Source: an uncultured Lachnospiraceae bacterium (GTDB taxonomy: Bacteria > Bacillota > Clostridia > Lachnospirales > Lachnospiraceae). Taken from it: a stretch of DNA of 64,000 nucleotides. Position 1 is the first letter of the stretch, and each line of letters opens with the position of its first letter. Below the pieces are notes generated by a model that saw only the letters and a program-made list of their open reading frames with translations, searched no databases and was not told the DNA's origin. The stretch lies in the NCBI GenBank assembly GCA_947631505.1, contig CANRLR010000006.1, positions 62,001 to 126,000 on the forward strand, given 5' to 3'. Shown here piece after piece: positions 25,485-33,458 of this stretch. The position numbers and the translations under genes were made by a program.

Positions 25485-26324
25485 ATGAAAATTGTATCAA
25501 CGGTAGAAGAAGTAAGAGCAGAAGTAAAAAAATGGAGAGCAGACGGTCTTAGCGTTGGACTGGTGCCAACAATGGGATATCTCCATGAAGGACACAAGAG
25601 CCTGATTGACAAGGCAGTAGAGGAAAATGACAAAGTTGTAGTAAGTGTTTTTGTCAATCCGATTCAATTTGGGCCAACGGAAGACCTTGCCACTTATCCG
25701 AGAGATTTAAAACGGGATTCTGCTCTCTGTGAAAATGCAGGAGCCGCCCTTATTTTTCATCCGGAAAAGGAAGATATGTATTTTGATGATTTCTGCACTT
25801 ATATTGATATGGAAAATCTTACAAAGGGACTGTGCGGAAAAACACGCCCTACTCATTTTCGCGGTGTGTGTACCGTAGTAGGAAAATTATTCAACATTGT
25901 ACAACCGGACCGGGCATACTTTGGTCAGAAGGACGCACAACAACTTGCCGTTGTCCGCCGTATGGTAAGAGATTTGAACTTTAATCTTGAAATTGTAGGA
26001 TGTCCGATTATCCGTGAGAAAGACGGACTTGCAAAGAGTTCCCGGAATACGTATCTCTCTTCCGAGGAACGAAAGGCAGCGACCATTCTCCACAAGGGAT
26101 TGTTAAAAGGAGAAGAACTGGTTCGCAGTGGTGAGAAAAACGTAACGACCGTCGTGAATGCAATTCGTGAAATTATTGAATCTGAGCCACTGGCCCGGAT
26201 CGACTATGTAGAAATGGTAGACTTTGATAACATTCAGCCAATTGATACGATTGAGGGCTCTGTATTAACTGCTGTTGCCGTATATATCGGAAAGACAAGA
26301 TTAATCGACAATTTTATTGTGTAA
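25485..26324 (+). CDS. panC: Pantothenate synthetase
   Basis: The 279-aa enzyme joins pantoate and beta-alanine through a pantoyl-adenylate. It shows the HIGH-like motif [14 protein letters not shown] (about 27-40), [41 protein letters not shown] and the KMSKS-like [16 protein letters not shown] precedes the ATG. The 66-bp gap after panB is the largest in the operon and holds no clear terminator. Confidence 0.97.
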   Translation: MKIVSTVEEVRAEVKKWRADGLSVGLVPTMGYLHEGHKSLIDKAVEENDKVVVSVFVNPIQFGPTEDLATYPRDLKRDSALCENAGAALIFHPEKEDMYFDDFCTYIDMENLTKGLCGKTRPTHFRGVCTVVGKLFNIVQPDRAYFGQKDAQQLAVVRRMVRDLNFNLEIVGCPIIREKDGLAKSSRNTYLSSEERKAATILHKGLLKGEELVRSGEKNVTTVVNAIREIIESEPLARIDYVEMVDFDNIQPIDTIEGSVLTAVAVYIGKTRLIDNFIV

Positions 26325-26364
26325 AAAAGCAGCGGCTGAAAATTGTGCCGCAATGGAGGTTACT

Positions 26365-26751
26365 ATGACAATTCAAATGTTAAAAGGAAAAATTCATCGG
26401 GCCGTCGTTTTACAGGCAGAGTTAAATTATGTGGGAAGCATTACTGTAGATCCGGTACTGATGGAAGCAGCCGGTATTTTTGAATATGAAAAGGTTCAAA
26501 TTGTTGATGTGGAAAACGGAAACCGTTTCGAGACATATACAATTGCCGGAGAACCGGGAAGTGGTATGATTTGTCTGAATGGGGCTGCTGCCCGCATGGT
26601 ACAGACCGGTGACCATATTATCATCATGAGCTATTGTGATATGTCTCCAGAAGAGGCATTTACCCATAAACCAAAGGTTGTTTTTGTAGACGATAAAAAT
26701 CAGATTAAACGCATATCAAATTATGAAAAACACGGTCAGTTGTCCAACTGA
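26365..26751 (+). CDS. panD: Aspartate 1-decarboxylase proenzyme
   Basis: The start is set at ATG 26365 (GGAGG six bases upstream), giving 128 aa and placing the self-cleavage site Gly24-Ser25 exactly where E. coli PanD has it. A longer frame from 26317 has no good ribosome site. Other features: [11 protein letters not shown] (Lys9), [21 protein letters not shown] and [13 protein letters not shown] (about 72-84). Cleavage at Ser25 yields the pyruvoyl cofactor; the product beta-alanine feeds PanC. Confidence 0.96.
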   Translation: MTIQMLKGKIHRAVVLQAELNYVGSITVDPVLMEAAGIFEYEKVQIVDVENGNRFETYTIAGEPGSGMICLNGAAARMVQTGDHIIIMSYCDMSPEEAFTHKPKVVFVDDKNQIKRISNYEKHGQLSN

Positions 26752-26786
26752 TACCGGAAATATTTCTGAAAGAGAGGATAAGTTTT

Positions 26787-27974
26787 ATGTTAAAAGGAAA
26801 AACAGTGGTTCTTGGTGTTACCGGAAGTATTGCAGCATACAAAATTGCCAATTTGGCCAGTATGCTTGTGAAACTCCATGCGGATGTTTACGTTCTCATG
26901 ACAAAAAATGCTGCGAATTTTATTCATCCCATAACTTTTGAAACATTGACAAATCACAAATGTCTGGTAGATACGTTTGACCGGAATTTTAATTACAATA
27001 TTGAACATGTAGCATTGGGAGAACGTGCTGACGTTGTTCTGGTAGCTCCGGCATCTGCCAACATCATTGCTAAAATGGCACACGGAATTGCCGATGATAT
27101 GTTGAGCACTACTGTTCTCGCTTGTCGCTGCAAGAAAATTATTGCTCCCGCAATGAACACAAATATGTATGAAAATCCAATAACACAGGCCAATCTGGAG
27201 CGACTGAGGGAATTTGGCATGGAAGTCATTGACCCGGATTGCGGAAGGCTTGCCTGCAGTACCGTTGGCAAAGGGAAAATGCCATCAGAGGAAGTTTTAT
27301 TGGAACATATTTTACATGATATTCAGTATCCTCATGACATGGAGGGAAAGAAAGTCCTCATTACTGCAGGGGCAACAAGAGAAGCCATTGATCCGGTTCG
27401 GTATATCACGAACCATTCCACCGGAAAAATGGGATATTCTCTGGCAACCATTGCGGTAAGACGCGGAGCAGACGTTACACTTATCAGTGGTATGACTGAT
27501 TTAAATGCACCGCTGGGTGTAAACGTTATTACTGTTGAAAGTGCTGCCGACATGTTTTATGCCTTAAAAGAAGAAGCAGACGAACAGGATATTATTATTA
27601 AATCTGCAGCGGTCGCTGATTATACTCCTGTTATCACTGCTACAGAAAAAATCAAGAAGACGGAGGGCAATTTCTGCATTGAATTAAAGCGTACTACCGA
27701 TATTTTGAAATGGCTGGGAGAACATAAGAAACCCGGACAGTATATCTGTGGTTTCTCTATGGAAACAGAAAACATGCTGGAAAATTCCCGCCGAAAACTG
27801 GAGACCAAAAATGCCGACCTCATCGTAGCAAACAATGTGAAAGTTGAGGGCGCCGGATTTGGAACGGATACCAATGTCGTCACCCTTATCACAAAAGAAC
27901 AGGTCAAAGAACTTCCTCTTATGAGCAAGGAGGAGGTAGCAGAGAAGATTTTCGACTTTATTTTGGGGGAGTAA
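26787..27974 (+). CDS. coaBC: Bifunctional phosphopantothenoylcysteine decarboxylase/phosphopantothenate-cysteine ligase
   Basis: The 395-aa fusion has the FMN-dependent CoaC domain first: GVTGSIAAYK (residues 9-18), the catalytic His in IEHVAL, APASANIIAKMAHG, PAMNTNMYENP and the Cys loop GRLACSTVGKGKM. The CoaB domain (about 185-395) has VLITAGATREAIDPVRYITN, TGKMGYSLA and KSAAVADYTP. The two steps convert 4'-phosphopantothenate to 4'-phosphopantetheine. It ends the pan operon; the terminator hairpin overlaps its stop codon. Pantothenate kinase (coaA/coaX) is not in the window. Confidence 0.97.
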   Translation: MLKGKTVVLGVTGSIAAYKIANLASMLVKLHADVYVLMTKNAANFIHPITFETLTNHKCLVDTFDRNFNYNIEHVALGERADVVLVAPASANIIAKMAHGIADDMLSTTVLACRCKKIIAPAMNTNMYENPITQANLERLREFGMEVIDPDCGRLACSTVGKGKMPSEEVLLEHILHDIQYPHDMEGKKVLITAGATREAIDPVRYITNHSTGKMGYSLATIAVRRGADVTLISGMTDLNAPLGVNVITVESAADMFYALKEEADEQDIIIKSAAVADYTPVITATEKIKKTEGNFCIELKRTTDILKWLGEHKKPGQYICGFSMETENMLENSRRKLETKNADLIVANNVKVEGAGFGTDTNVVTLITKEQVKELPLMSKEEVAEKIFDFILGE

Positions 27975-27988
27975 TTTCTCCCCCTATT
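27965..27988 (+). terminator. Intrinsic terminator of the pan-coaBC operon
   Basis: GGGGGAG (27965-27971) pairs with CTCCCCC (27978-27984), followed by TATTTT. The coaBC stop codon lies in the loop. It also separates the operon from the convergent lipoprotein gene. Confidence 0.8.
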
Positions 27989-27993
27989 TTAGG

Positions 27994-29379
27994 TCAACAA
28001 TCAACATCATCCCAAATATCGTTTTTATCTTTTAGCGTCTCCGCTCTTCCTTCCGAAATCATCTCGAGCATTTTGCTTTGTAAATCGAAAGTAGCCCATT
28101 CCTCGTCTTCCATTGATTCATACAAAATTTTGCCGTCTTTTCTCAAATAGGCAAATAGATAAAAATCAGTTTGATAAAGCTCAAGAAGTTCTGTCAGTAT
28201 CTGCATTTTATCCTCTTTTATTGAACACTCAATAAGTCCCGAAGCTAAATCATCTAATTTGTCCATGTAATACTCCACATAGACCTTATTGCTGTCTACC
28301 GCCACCAGATCTCCAAAACTTACACTCGCAATATCTTGCGACTTTTTGTTTTCTGTTCGACAAATATAATCCAATAACTTTTTCCGGTTACACAGACATT
28401 TCTTTTTCTGCTTTCTCACATTATAACACCAAATTTGAACGTCACAATTCTCTCCTTCTACTATCGTCTTTTCATAACATATATAATTTCCATCCTTAGA
28501 AACCTGCAGTTCCACTTCATCATCTTCCTCTGAACAGTTCAAACTATCAATCTGTTTCACTTCTAAATTTTCTTTATTGACCTGATATATGTATCTCGGA
28601 AATAAACAGTAGAAAAATATATACTTTTGTGTGACAAAAAAACGACAGTCCTGCTCCATAAATTCATAATTGCCAATATCATAATCCTGTACATATTTTA
28701 TAGGTTGTTTACTGGATTTCTTCTCCCCTGTTTTAAAATCTAATAAATGAATTACCAATTCACCCTTTTTCTTTGATTTGGCCTTATGGACATTTTCAAA
28801 AGTAAAATAATAAAGCTTCTTATTATCCACAATAGAGCCGTCGAAATCTTCTTTCACCATACACTGCTGATTCTTCTCATCCAGCTTTTCGCCATTCTTT
28901 TTTTTCACAATAGGCACCCGATAAACCTCTGTTTCATCTTTCTGATAATACAACCACTTGTCATTTACAAATAAAACATCAAGATATTTGCTTTGAATCC
29001 CTGTATCCGTAGTCTTTTTGCCATCCAATGTACTCTGATAAATATGAGCATGGTAAACATGTTTCCAAGACACCTGATAGCGGTATTTTGTATTTTGATA
29101 ATAGGTATCATCATCCAAAACCAAATCATCTACAGCATTACCGAATTCAACTATGTCCTTTTCTACTATACTTGCCTGATTTTTCGCTTGCTGTCGTTCT
29201 ACATTATTATTTTCGCCCATAACTGCACCATTTGCCGCACTCCCGCTTGCCGTACTTTTATTGCCGATGCTGGGAGATGGCAATTCCCCTATTTCATTTT
29301 TGGTATTGCAGGCATACAGGCAGCTTACTGAAATAAAAACGGATAAACTTAAAATTACAATTCTTGCTCTTTTTCTCAT
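27994..29379 (-). CDS. Secreted lipoprotein, beta-propeller-like repeats (paralogue array member 1)
   Basis: The start at ATG 29379 (AAAGGAG seven bases ahead) gives 461 aa. The lipoprotein signal ends in CLYAC (lipid Cys about residue 24), followed by a Ser/Asn-rich linker (SPSIGNKSTASGSAANGA). The body has repeated blade-like units with aromatic-rich strands (LYYFTFENVHKA, KYIFFYCLFPRYIYQVNKEN, KVYVEYYMD) like DUF5050-type propellers, where each unit reads out 'how variable X is displayed'. It is the last member of the leftward array behind the RHS gene. The function is unknown; outer-surface immunity or ligand binding is conjecture. It converges on coaBC with 9 bp between coaBC's terminator and its stop. 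Confidence 0.75.
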   Translation of the reverse strand: MRKRARIVILSLSVFISVSCLYACNTKNEIGELPSPSIGNKSTASGSAANGAVMGENNNVERQQAKNQASIVEKDIVEFGNAVDDLVLDDDTYYQNTKYRYQVSWKHVYHAHIYQSTLDGKKTTDTGIQSKYLDVLFVNDKWLYYQKDETEVYRVPIVKKKNGEKLDEKNQQCMVKEDFDGSIVDNKKLYYFTFENVHKAKSKKKGELVIHLLDFKTGEKKSSKQPIKYVQDYDIGNYEFMEQDCRFFVTQKYIFFYCLFPRYIYQVNKENLEVKQIDSLNCSEEDDEVELQVSKDGNYICYEKTIVEGENCDVQIWCYNVRKQKKKCLCNRKKLLDYICRTENKKSQDIASVSFGDLVAVDSNKVYVEYYMDKLDDLASGLIECSIKEDKMQILTELLELYQTDFYLFAYLRKDGKILYESMEDEEWATFDLQSKMLEMISEGRAETLKDKNDIWDDVDC

Positions 29380-29395
29380 ACGCATTCTCCTTTTA

Positions 29396-30349
29396 CTACG
29401 GAGCAGTAAACACTACTTCATACTTCCCATCTTGTATGGCATATAATTTATTATCAAGAACACATATTCCCTGATTATCATTTGTCCTCAATAATTGTTT
29501 CTCTTCCCCTGTTATAAGATTAAATTGCCAAATACCATTCTGCTTCGCATTCCGAACCTCATACGGCCCTGCTATAGCTGATTTTTCACTGTCGCAGACT
29601 CTGCCTTGTATAAATACATAATTTCCGACACCTTGTGTATCCAGTTTTCTAAAATAGAGGTGGTCACTATTCAGATCCATATTGAAAAAATCTCTCCACT
29701 CCTTTGTTTTTAGATTATAAGAAGACAAATATCCACCCTTATATCCCCTTTGAAAAATCAGGTAATCTCCCAATCGGAACAGTAAGTCTTCCGGGTGATT
29801 ACTATCATAATTTTCTTTATGAACGGTAACAACTTCTTCATAAGAGGAGTCATTTTTATATCGAAATACGGTCAGATCATCTTGTACATAACGACAAAAC
29901 ATAATTTCATCATGATAAAAAATCCAATTCATAATTCCCCGTATTACCACTTTCTTTTCGTTCAAATTATCCATATCCCGATAAAATAAGTCAAAATCAT
30001 TGCCATTACAATTGTCATTAATTTTACTATAATAAATTTTTTTATCCACTACTTGGAAATCACAAATTTCGCCTCCAAGCAATTTCTTTTTTTCCTTTTT
30101 CCTATAGTCATATTGATAAAGACCATCTTCCTCACCATAATAATATAAAAAACCATCCAAAATCTGATAAGGAATCTCATTGTTTTTTTCATATGTTGTA
30201 TTTAGTTGTTGATTTTCACTTCTTTCCAGTAACATATTCCGTACTTCATAACTATTAGGAGTATTTATGAAAACCAACAACCTTACTCCCAAAGCTATGA
30301 AAGCAAGAATTAAAATAAATAATATATACTTTTTTATCTTTTTTGACAT
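29396..30349 (-). CDS. Membrane-anchored beta-propeller-like protein (array member 2)
   Basis: The start at ATG 30349 (GGAAGG nine bases ahead) gives 317 aa. It has an N-terminal transmembrane anchor (about residues 8-27) without a lipobox, then blade-like repeats: YQILDGFLYYYGEEDGLYQY, KKIYYSKINDN, DEIMFCRYVQDDLTVFRY, DYLIFQRGYKGGYLSSYNLK, and the C-terminal DNKLYAIQDGKYEVVF. This resembles the DUF5050/propeller family of its neighbours. It lies 16 bp upstream of array member 1 and probably shares a transcript. The function is unknown. Confidence 0.7.
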   Translation of the reverse strand: MSKKIKKYILFILILAFIALGVRLLVFINTPNSYEVRNMLLERSENQQLNTTYEKNNEIPYQILDGFLYYYGEEDGLYQYDYRKKEKKKLLGGEICDFQVVDKKIYYSKINDNCNGNDFDLFYRDMDNLNEKKVVIRGIMNWIFYHDEIMFCRYVQDDLTVFRYKNDSSYEEVVTVHKENYDSNHPEDLLFRLGDYLIFQRGYKGGYLSSYNLKTKEWRDFFNMDLNSDHLYFRKLDTQGVGNYVFIQGRVCDSEKSAIAGPYEVRNAKQNGIWQFNLITGEEKQLLRTNDNQGICVLDNKLYAIQDGKYEVVFTAP

Positions 30350-30461
30350 TCTCAATATCCTTCCCCCTTGTTTTGCAGCACTTTCCTTTCGTTATACCAA
30401 TAGCCAAGCTACTCTCCAGCACGCTGTGCACACTCCTGAATAAGTCACACATGGCAATATA

Positions 30462-30611
30462 ACCTGATTAGCAGTTTTTGCCAGAGAACAATTCACATTG
30501 AATTGCAGACCTGCAACGAGAATGAAAATGCAGCTTATTATTTACAATACTTCCTTCACAAATTAAAAGTAGTGTCACTTATAATACGATTCAGAAGAGG
30601 AAAATGTTGCA
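30462..30611 (-). pseudogene. Relic of a propeller-protein gene: signal-peptide stub fused to a duplicated 3' flank
   Basis: The right part (30462 to about 30545) is nearly identical to 31578 to about 31657, the signal-peptide end of the neighbouring gene; on the minus strand it still reads AGLQFNVNCSLAKTANQV. The part from about 30532 to 30611 matches 33360-33439, the region 3' of the 33459 gene, including one arm of the hairpin element (AGCTTATT.TTTACAA). The two parts meet at the shared word AGCTTATT. The simplest reading is an array copy whose body was deleted by recombination at that short homology. Confidence 0.7.
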
Positions 30612-30630
30612 TTTTCAAATAAATTTCCGG

Positions 30631-31666
30631 TTATTTCAAAATCACTTTTGCCTTCCCATTCTTTGTCAACTTATAAATATGGCGGGGAAAATACCTGTGC
30701 AGATTATTATCTTTATCACAATTGTATCTTTTAAAGTTTTTTTATTTATTTTATGCAGTCTGCGCTTTTTATCTATATAATAAATATTCTTTTTATTGGA
30801 TGAAAAAGCAGTGTAATTTTTTTTGGAAACAGAAATAATTTTCCGCCTTTCAATGGAATGATATCCCCCTGATAATACATATAGTTTTTGTCAAAATTGA
30901 TGATAGTATCATCATAAGAGTTCTTTTTTCTCTTATATTTAACAATCAGGCTTTCTTTTCTGCTTTTAATATTAAACTTGTATATCTTAACCGTCTTCCC
31001 ATGAGTAATGCCATAATACATTGTATTATTCACCCTGGTAACAAAAACCTTATTTCTCGACATTTGTACTGTAAAGTTTACATGCTCACCAGAATAAAGC
31101 GATTTGCCATTTTTTGCCATAATCGCCCAATACATAGCCCGTTTGGCATCTGTTTGTATGCTCATGAACTTTTGATTCCATACATAAATCTCTGGACACC
31201 CATTTTTCCAGTATGATTCCCAATACACTCTTTTTACCGCAAAATCTGTTTTTAGTGTTTCAAATTTATTTTTTTCATCTTCCAATTTTACTATTTGAAG
31301 ACAACCGTCGTAGAAATAACCCAGGGCATAGTATCTGTTATCCATACGAATCATGTTGTAAATATCCGCCTCTTTATTTTTAAAAGTCTTGCACACTTTA
31401 CCATTTTTATAAATCTTATATATACCTTTTTTTTCTTTCCTTAAAAAATAGAAGTTTCCATCCGATGCAACGGCTCCTCTTGCAATATCATCATAACTGA
31501 AATTTGCATACTTCTTTTTCAGGTTTAAATTTAACTTTTTCATCGATGTTTTATTTCCGCAAACATCCGTTACTGTTACCTGATTAGCTGTTCTTGCCAG
31601 AGAACAGTTCACATTGAATTGCAGACCTGCAATGAGAATGAAAACGCAGCTTATTATTTTTTTCAA
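30631..31666 (-). pseudogene. Propeller-like secreted protein gene with two frameshifts (array member 3)
   Basis: The intact reading from a TTG start at 31666 (AGGAGAT ahead) runs 297 codons to 30773 with a signal peptide (MKKIISCVFILIAGLQFNVN) and blade-like repeats. Its end (GGKLFLFPKKITLLF) does not fit the paralogue at 33459, which has YIIPINGGKIVNKP, then YIFYLDTKYKLHRVDKKDL. Skipping one base in the A-run after GGK restores GGKIISVSKK, NIYYIDKKRRLHKINKKTL. One more skipped base restores a normal C-terminus, IYKLTKNGKAKVILK, stopping at 30631-30633. So two single-base deletions have broken the gene. Sequencing error is possible but two indels make decay likelier. Confidence 0.75.
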
Positions 31667-31740
31667 GATTATCTCCTACTATTATATTGTCATAGTCATT
31701 CTTTACCTTTTCATCAGGTTGGACTATGCTATTTTAAGAT

Positions 31741-31800
31741 ACTGTGGATTGGTTCATTCCTCCTACCACTTGATGGTTTAAACGAGGCTCCAACCACAGT
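31741..31800 (+). ncRNA. Candidate bridge-RNA stem-loop of the IS110 element
   Basis: ACTGTGG-A-TTGG (31741-31752) pairs with CCAACCACAGT (31790-31800), 11 pairs with one bulged A, closing a 37-nt internal loop that could hold target- and donor-guide segments. It lies in the leader 120 bp before the transposase start, where IS110-group elements encode their bridge RNA. The guide segments themselves were not identified. Confidence 0.5.
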
Positions 31801-31921
31801 CTCTTTGTTTATTTGTTAATCAGTTAGTTACCGCATGACGGTTTATCAAAAAGTAGGTTACAATCGCAAGGAGCCCTGTGAATCTTAAAACAGTATCAAT
31901 ACCATTTCAAGGAGGTCCTAT

Positions 31922-33097
31922 ATGATTTTTGTAGGAATCGATGTTGCTAAAGATAAGCACGATTGTTTTATCACAAACTCTGATGGAGAAGTGTTATATA
32001 AAGCCTTCACTATCGCAAATAATCTGGAAGGATTTATTAATCTTTATCAAAGGATAGAATCCGTTATGGAAGATGTTCACAAAGTAAAAGTAGGGCTAGA
32101 AGCCACTGGACACTATAGCTACAATCTTCTTGGATATCTCATTGATAAAGGTTTCCCGACCTACGTTATCAATCCGTTACATACCAATCTGTACAGAAAA
32201 AGTCTAAGCCTTAGACAGACCAAAACGGATAAAGTAGATGCCCGTACAATTGCTTCTATGCTTATGTCTGATGTGAACTTAAAGTCCTACTCAGACACAT
32301 CATATCACAACGAAGAGTTAAAATCACTAACTCGTTATCGTTTTGTTAAGGTAAAGGAACGTTCTGCTTTGAAAGTTTCTATATCTAGATTGGTTTGTAT
32401 TCTTTTCCCTGAATTAGAAAAGATGGTTCCCACTCTTCATATGGCGTCTGTTTATGCCTTGTTGTATGAATTCCCGAGTGCTAAACATATAGCTTCCGCA
32501 CATCTAACCAGACTTTCTAATCTTCTTGAAAAAGTCTCCAAAGGGCATTATCACAAAGAGACTGCCATTACATTCAGAGATGCGGCAAGAAACTCTGTTG
32601 GTTCCAATATGCCAGCAAAATCACTCGAACTCAAACATACTATTAAACTGATTCAGGAACTTGATTCTGAAATCGAAGAGATTGAAAGTCAAATCAACCG
32701 TATAATGGATGAAATCTCCTCCCCCATCCTAAGCATTCCCGGAATCAGTTATCGTATGGGCGCTATGATTATTGCTGAAATCGGTGATTTTAATAGGTTT
32801 GATTCTCCTGATAAAATCCTTGCCTATGCAGGTTTATCACCTTCCACATACCAATCTGGACAATTAGATAATCCTCATTCCCGTATGGAAAAACGTGGAT
32901 CGAGATATTTAAGATATGCTTTATTCAATGCCACCAAATATGTTTGTCATTGGGATCCAACATTCAATGCTTATCTCGCCAAAAAACGAGCCGAAGGCAA
33001 ACATTATAACGTTGCAATATCTCATGCTGCTAAAAAGCTGGTCAGAGTCATTTATCAACTCGAAAAAACCAGACAAGCCTATATAAAGTCTGTCTAA
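31922..33097 (+). CDS. IS110-family transposase
   Basis: The 391-aa recombinase has an N-terminal RuvC-like DEDD domain: FVGIDVAKDKHDCF (Asp), LEATGHYSYNLL (Glu), and RQTKTDKVDARTIA (two Asp). A helical coiled-coil segment follows (about 230-265), then the C-terminal Transposase_20 domain with ILSIPGISYRMGAMIIAEIG, the conserved Ser in AGLSPSTYQSGQ, and RGSRYLRYALF. The length is full and no frameshift is seen, so it may be active. AAGGAGG lies before the ATG. It acts on DNA together with a bridge RNA from the element's own end. Confidence 0.95.
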   Translation: MIFVGIDVAKDKHDCFITNSDGEVLYKAFTIANNLEGFINLYQRIESVMEDVHKVKVGLEATGHYSYNLLGYLIDKGFPTYVINPLHTNLYRKSLSLRQTKTDKVDARTIASMLMSDVNLKSYSDTSYHNEELKSLTRYRFVKVKERSALKVSISRLVCILFPELEKMVPTLHMASVYALLYEFPSAKHIASAHLTRLSNLLEKVSKGHYHKETAITFRDAARNSVGSNMPAKSLELKHTIKLIQELDSEIEEIESQINRIMDEISSPILSIPGISYRMGAMIIAEIGDFNRFDSPDKILAYAGLSPSTYQSGQLDNPHSRMEKRGSRYLRYALFNATKYVCHWDPTFNAYLAKKRAEGKHYNVAISHAAKKLVRVIYQLEKTRQAYIKSV

Positions 33098-33259
33098 TTA
33101 TTTCTAATACCATAATTCTTCTTTCGAGCACCATTAATGATGCTCTATTTGTCATGCAGTTTTCAAGGTTCTGATTGCAATGAAAAAGTCATTGCCACTT
33201 TATTTAAAAAACATTTCTGTTTTCAACTTTTACTTGACTTTTTTTAATAGTTAGTCTTT

Positions 33260-33375
33260 CCGAAGCACGGGCAAAAATCAACGTTGTTGTTTTTGCCCTG
33301 TGCATCATTGCTATTTGTGGTGCTTCGGCACAAATAGCCTTGTAAAAAATAAGCTATCGAGCTTATTTTTTACAA
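33260..33375 (-). repeat. Structured multi-hairpin element, copy B
   Basis: On the minus strand this copy has the same order as copy A (1778-1891): P1 33373-33360 with 33355-33342 (loop CGAT), P2 33338-33329 with 33319-33310, P3 33298-33290 with 33277-33269, and the P2 loop CCGAAGCAC complementary to GTGCTTCGG (33268-33260). P1 differs from copy A in paired positions that keep pairing, and the outer P2 pair changes from A-T to G-C. The stretch from the P2 3' arm to the end is otherwise virtually unchanged. It lies about 85 bp 3' of the lipoprotein gene at 33459, same strand. Confidence 0.8.
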
Positions 33376-33440
33376 TACTTCCTCCATAAATTATAGGTAG
33401 TGTCACTTATAATACGATTCAGAAGAGGAAAATGTTGCAG
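33360..33440 (-). repeat. Duplicated 3' flank shared with the relic at 30532-30611
   Basis: About 80 bp here (including TAGTGTCACTTATAATACG and ATTCAGAAGAGGAAAATGTT) recur at 30532-30611 with a handful of differences. The copy starts inside the P1 arm of the hairpin element, so the duplicated unit included gene 3' end plus element. It records duplication within the lipoprotein array. Confidence 0.8.
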
Positions 33441-33458
33441 AATATAATGCATATATAA

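Larger units (their letters stand above)
31690..33250 (+). mobile_element. IS110-family insertion sequence (ends not resolved)
   Basis: A complete IS110 transposase lies in a 1.5-kb insert between the 5' end of array member 3 and the 3' flank of array member 4, on the opposite strand to the array. The noncoding leader (about 31690-31921) is long and structured as expected for the bridge RNA; the right noncoding part after 33097 is about 150 bp. IS110 elements have no long terminal inverted repeats and often no target duplication, so the exact ends cannot be read without an uninterrupted copy. Given bounds are approximate. Confidence 0.65.

Noticed and set aside
26317-26364. Longer N-terminus for PanD
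   Set aside because: It would shift the Gly-Ser cleavage site from 24/25 to 40/41; the ATG at 26365 has GGAGG and puts the site where the family has it.
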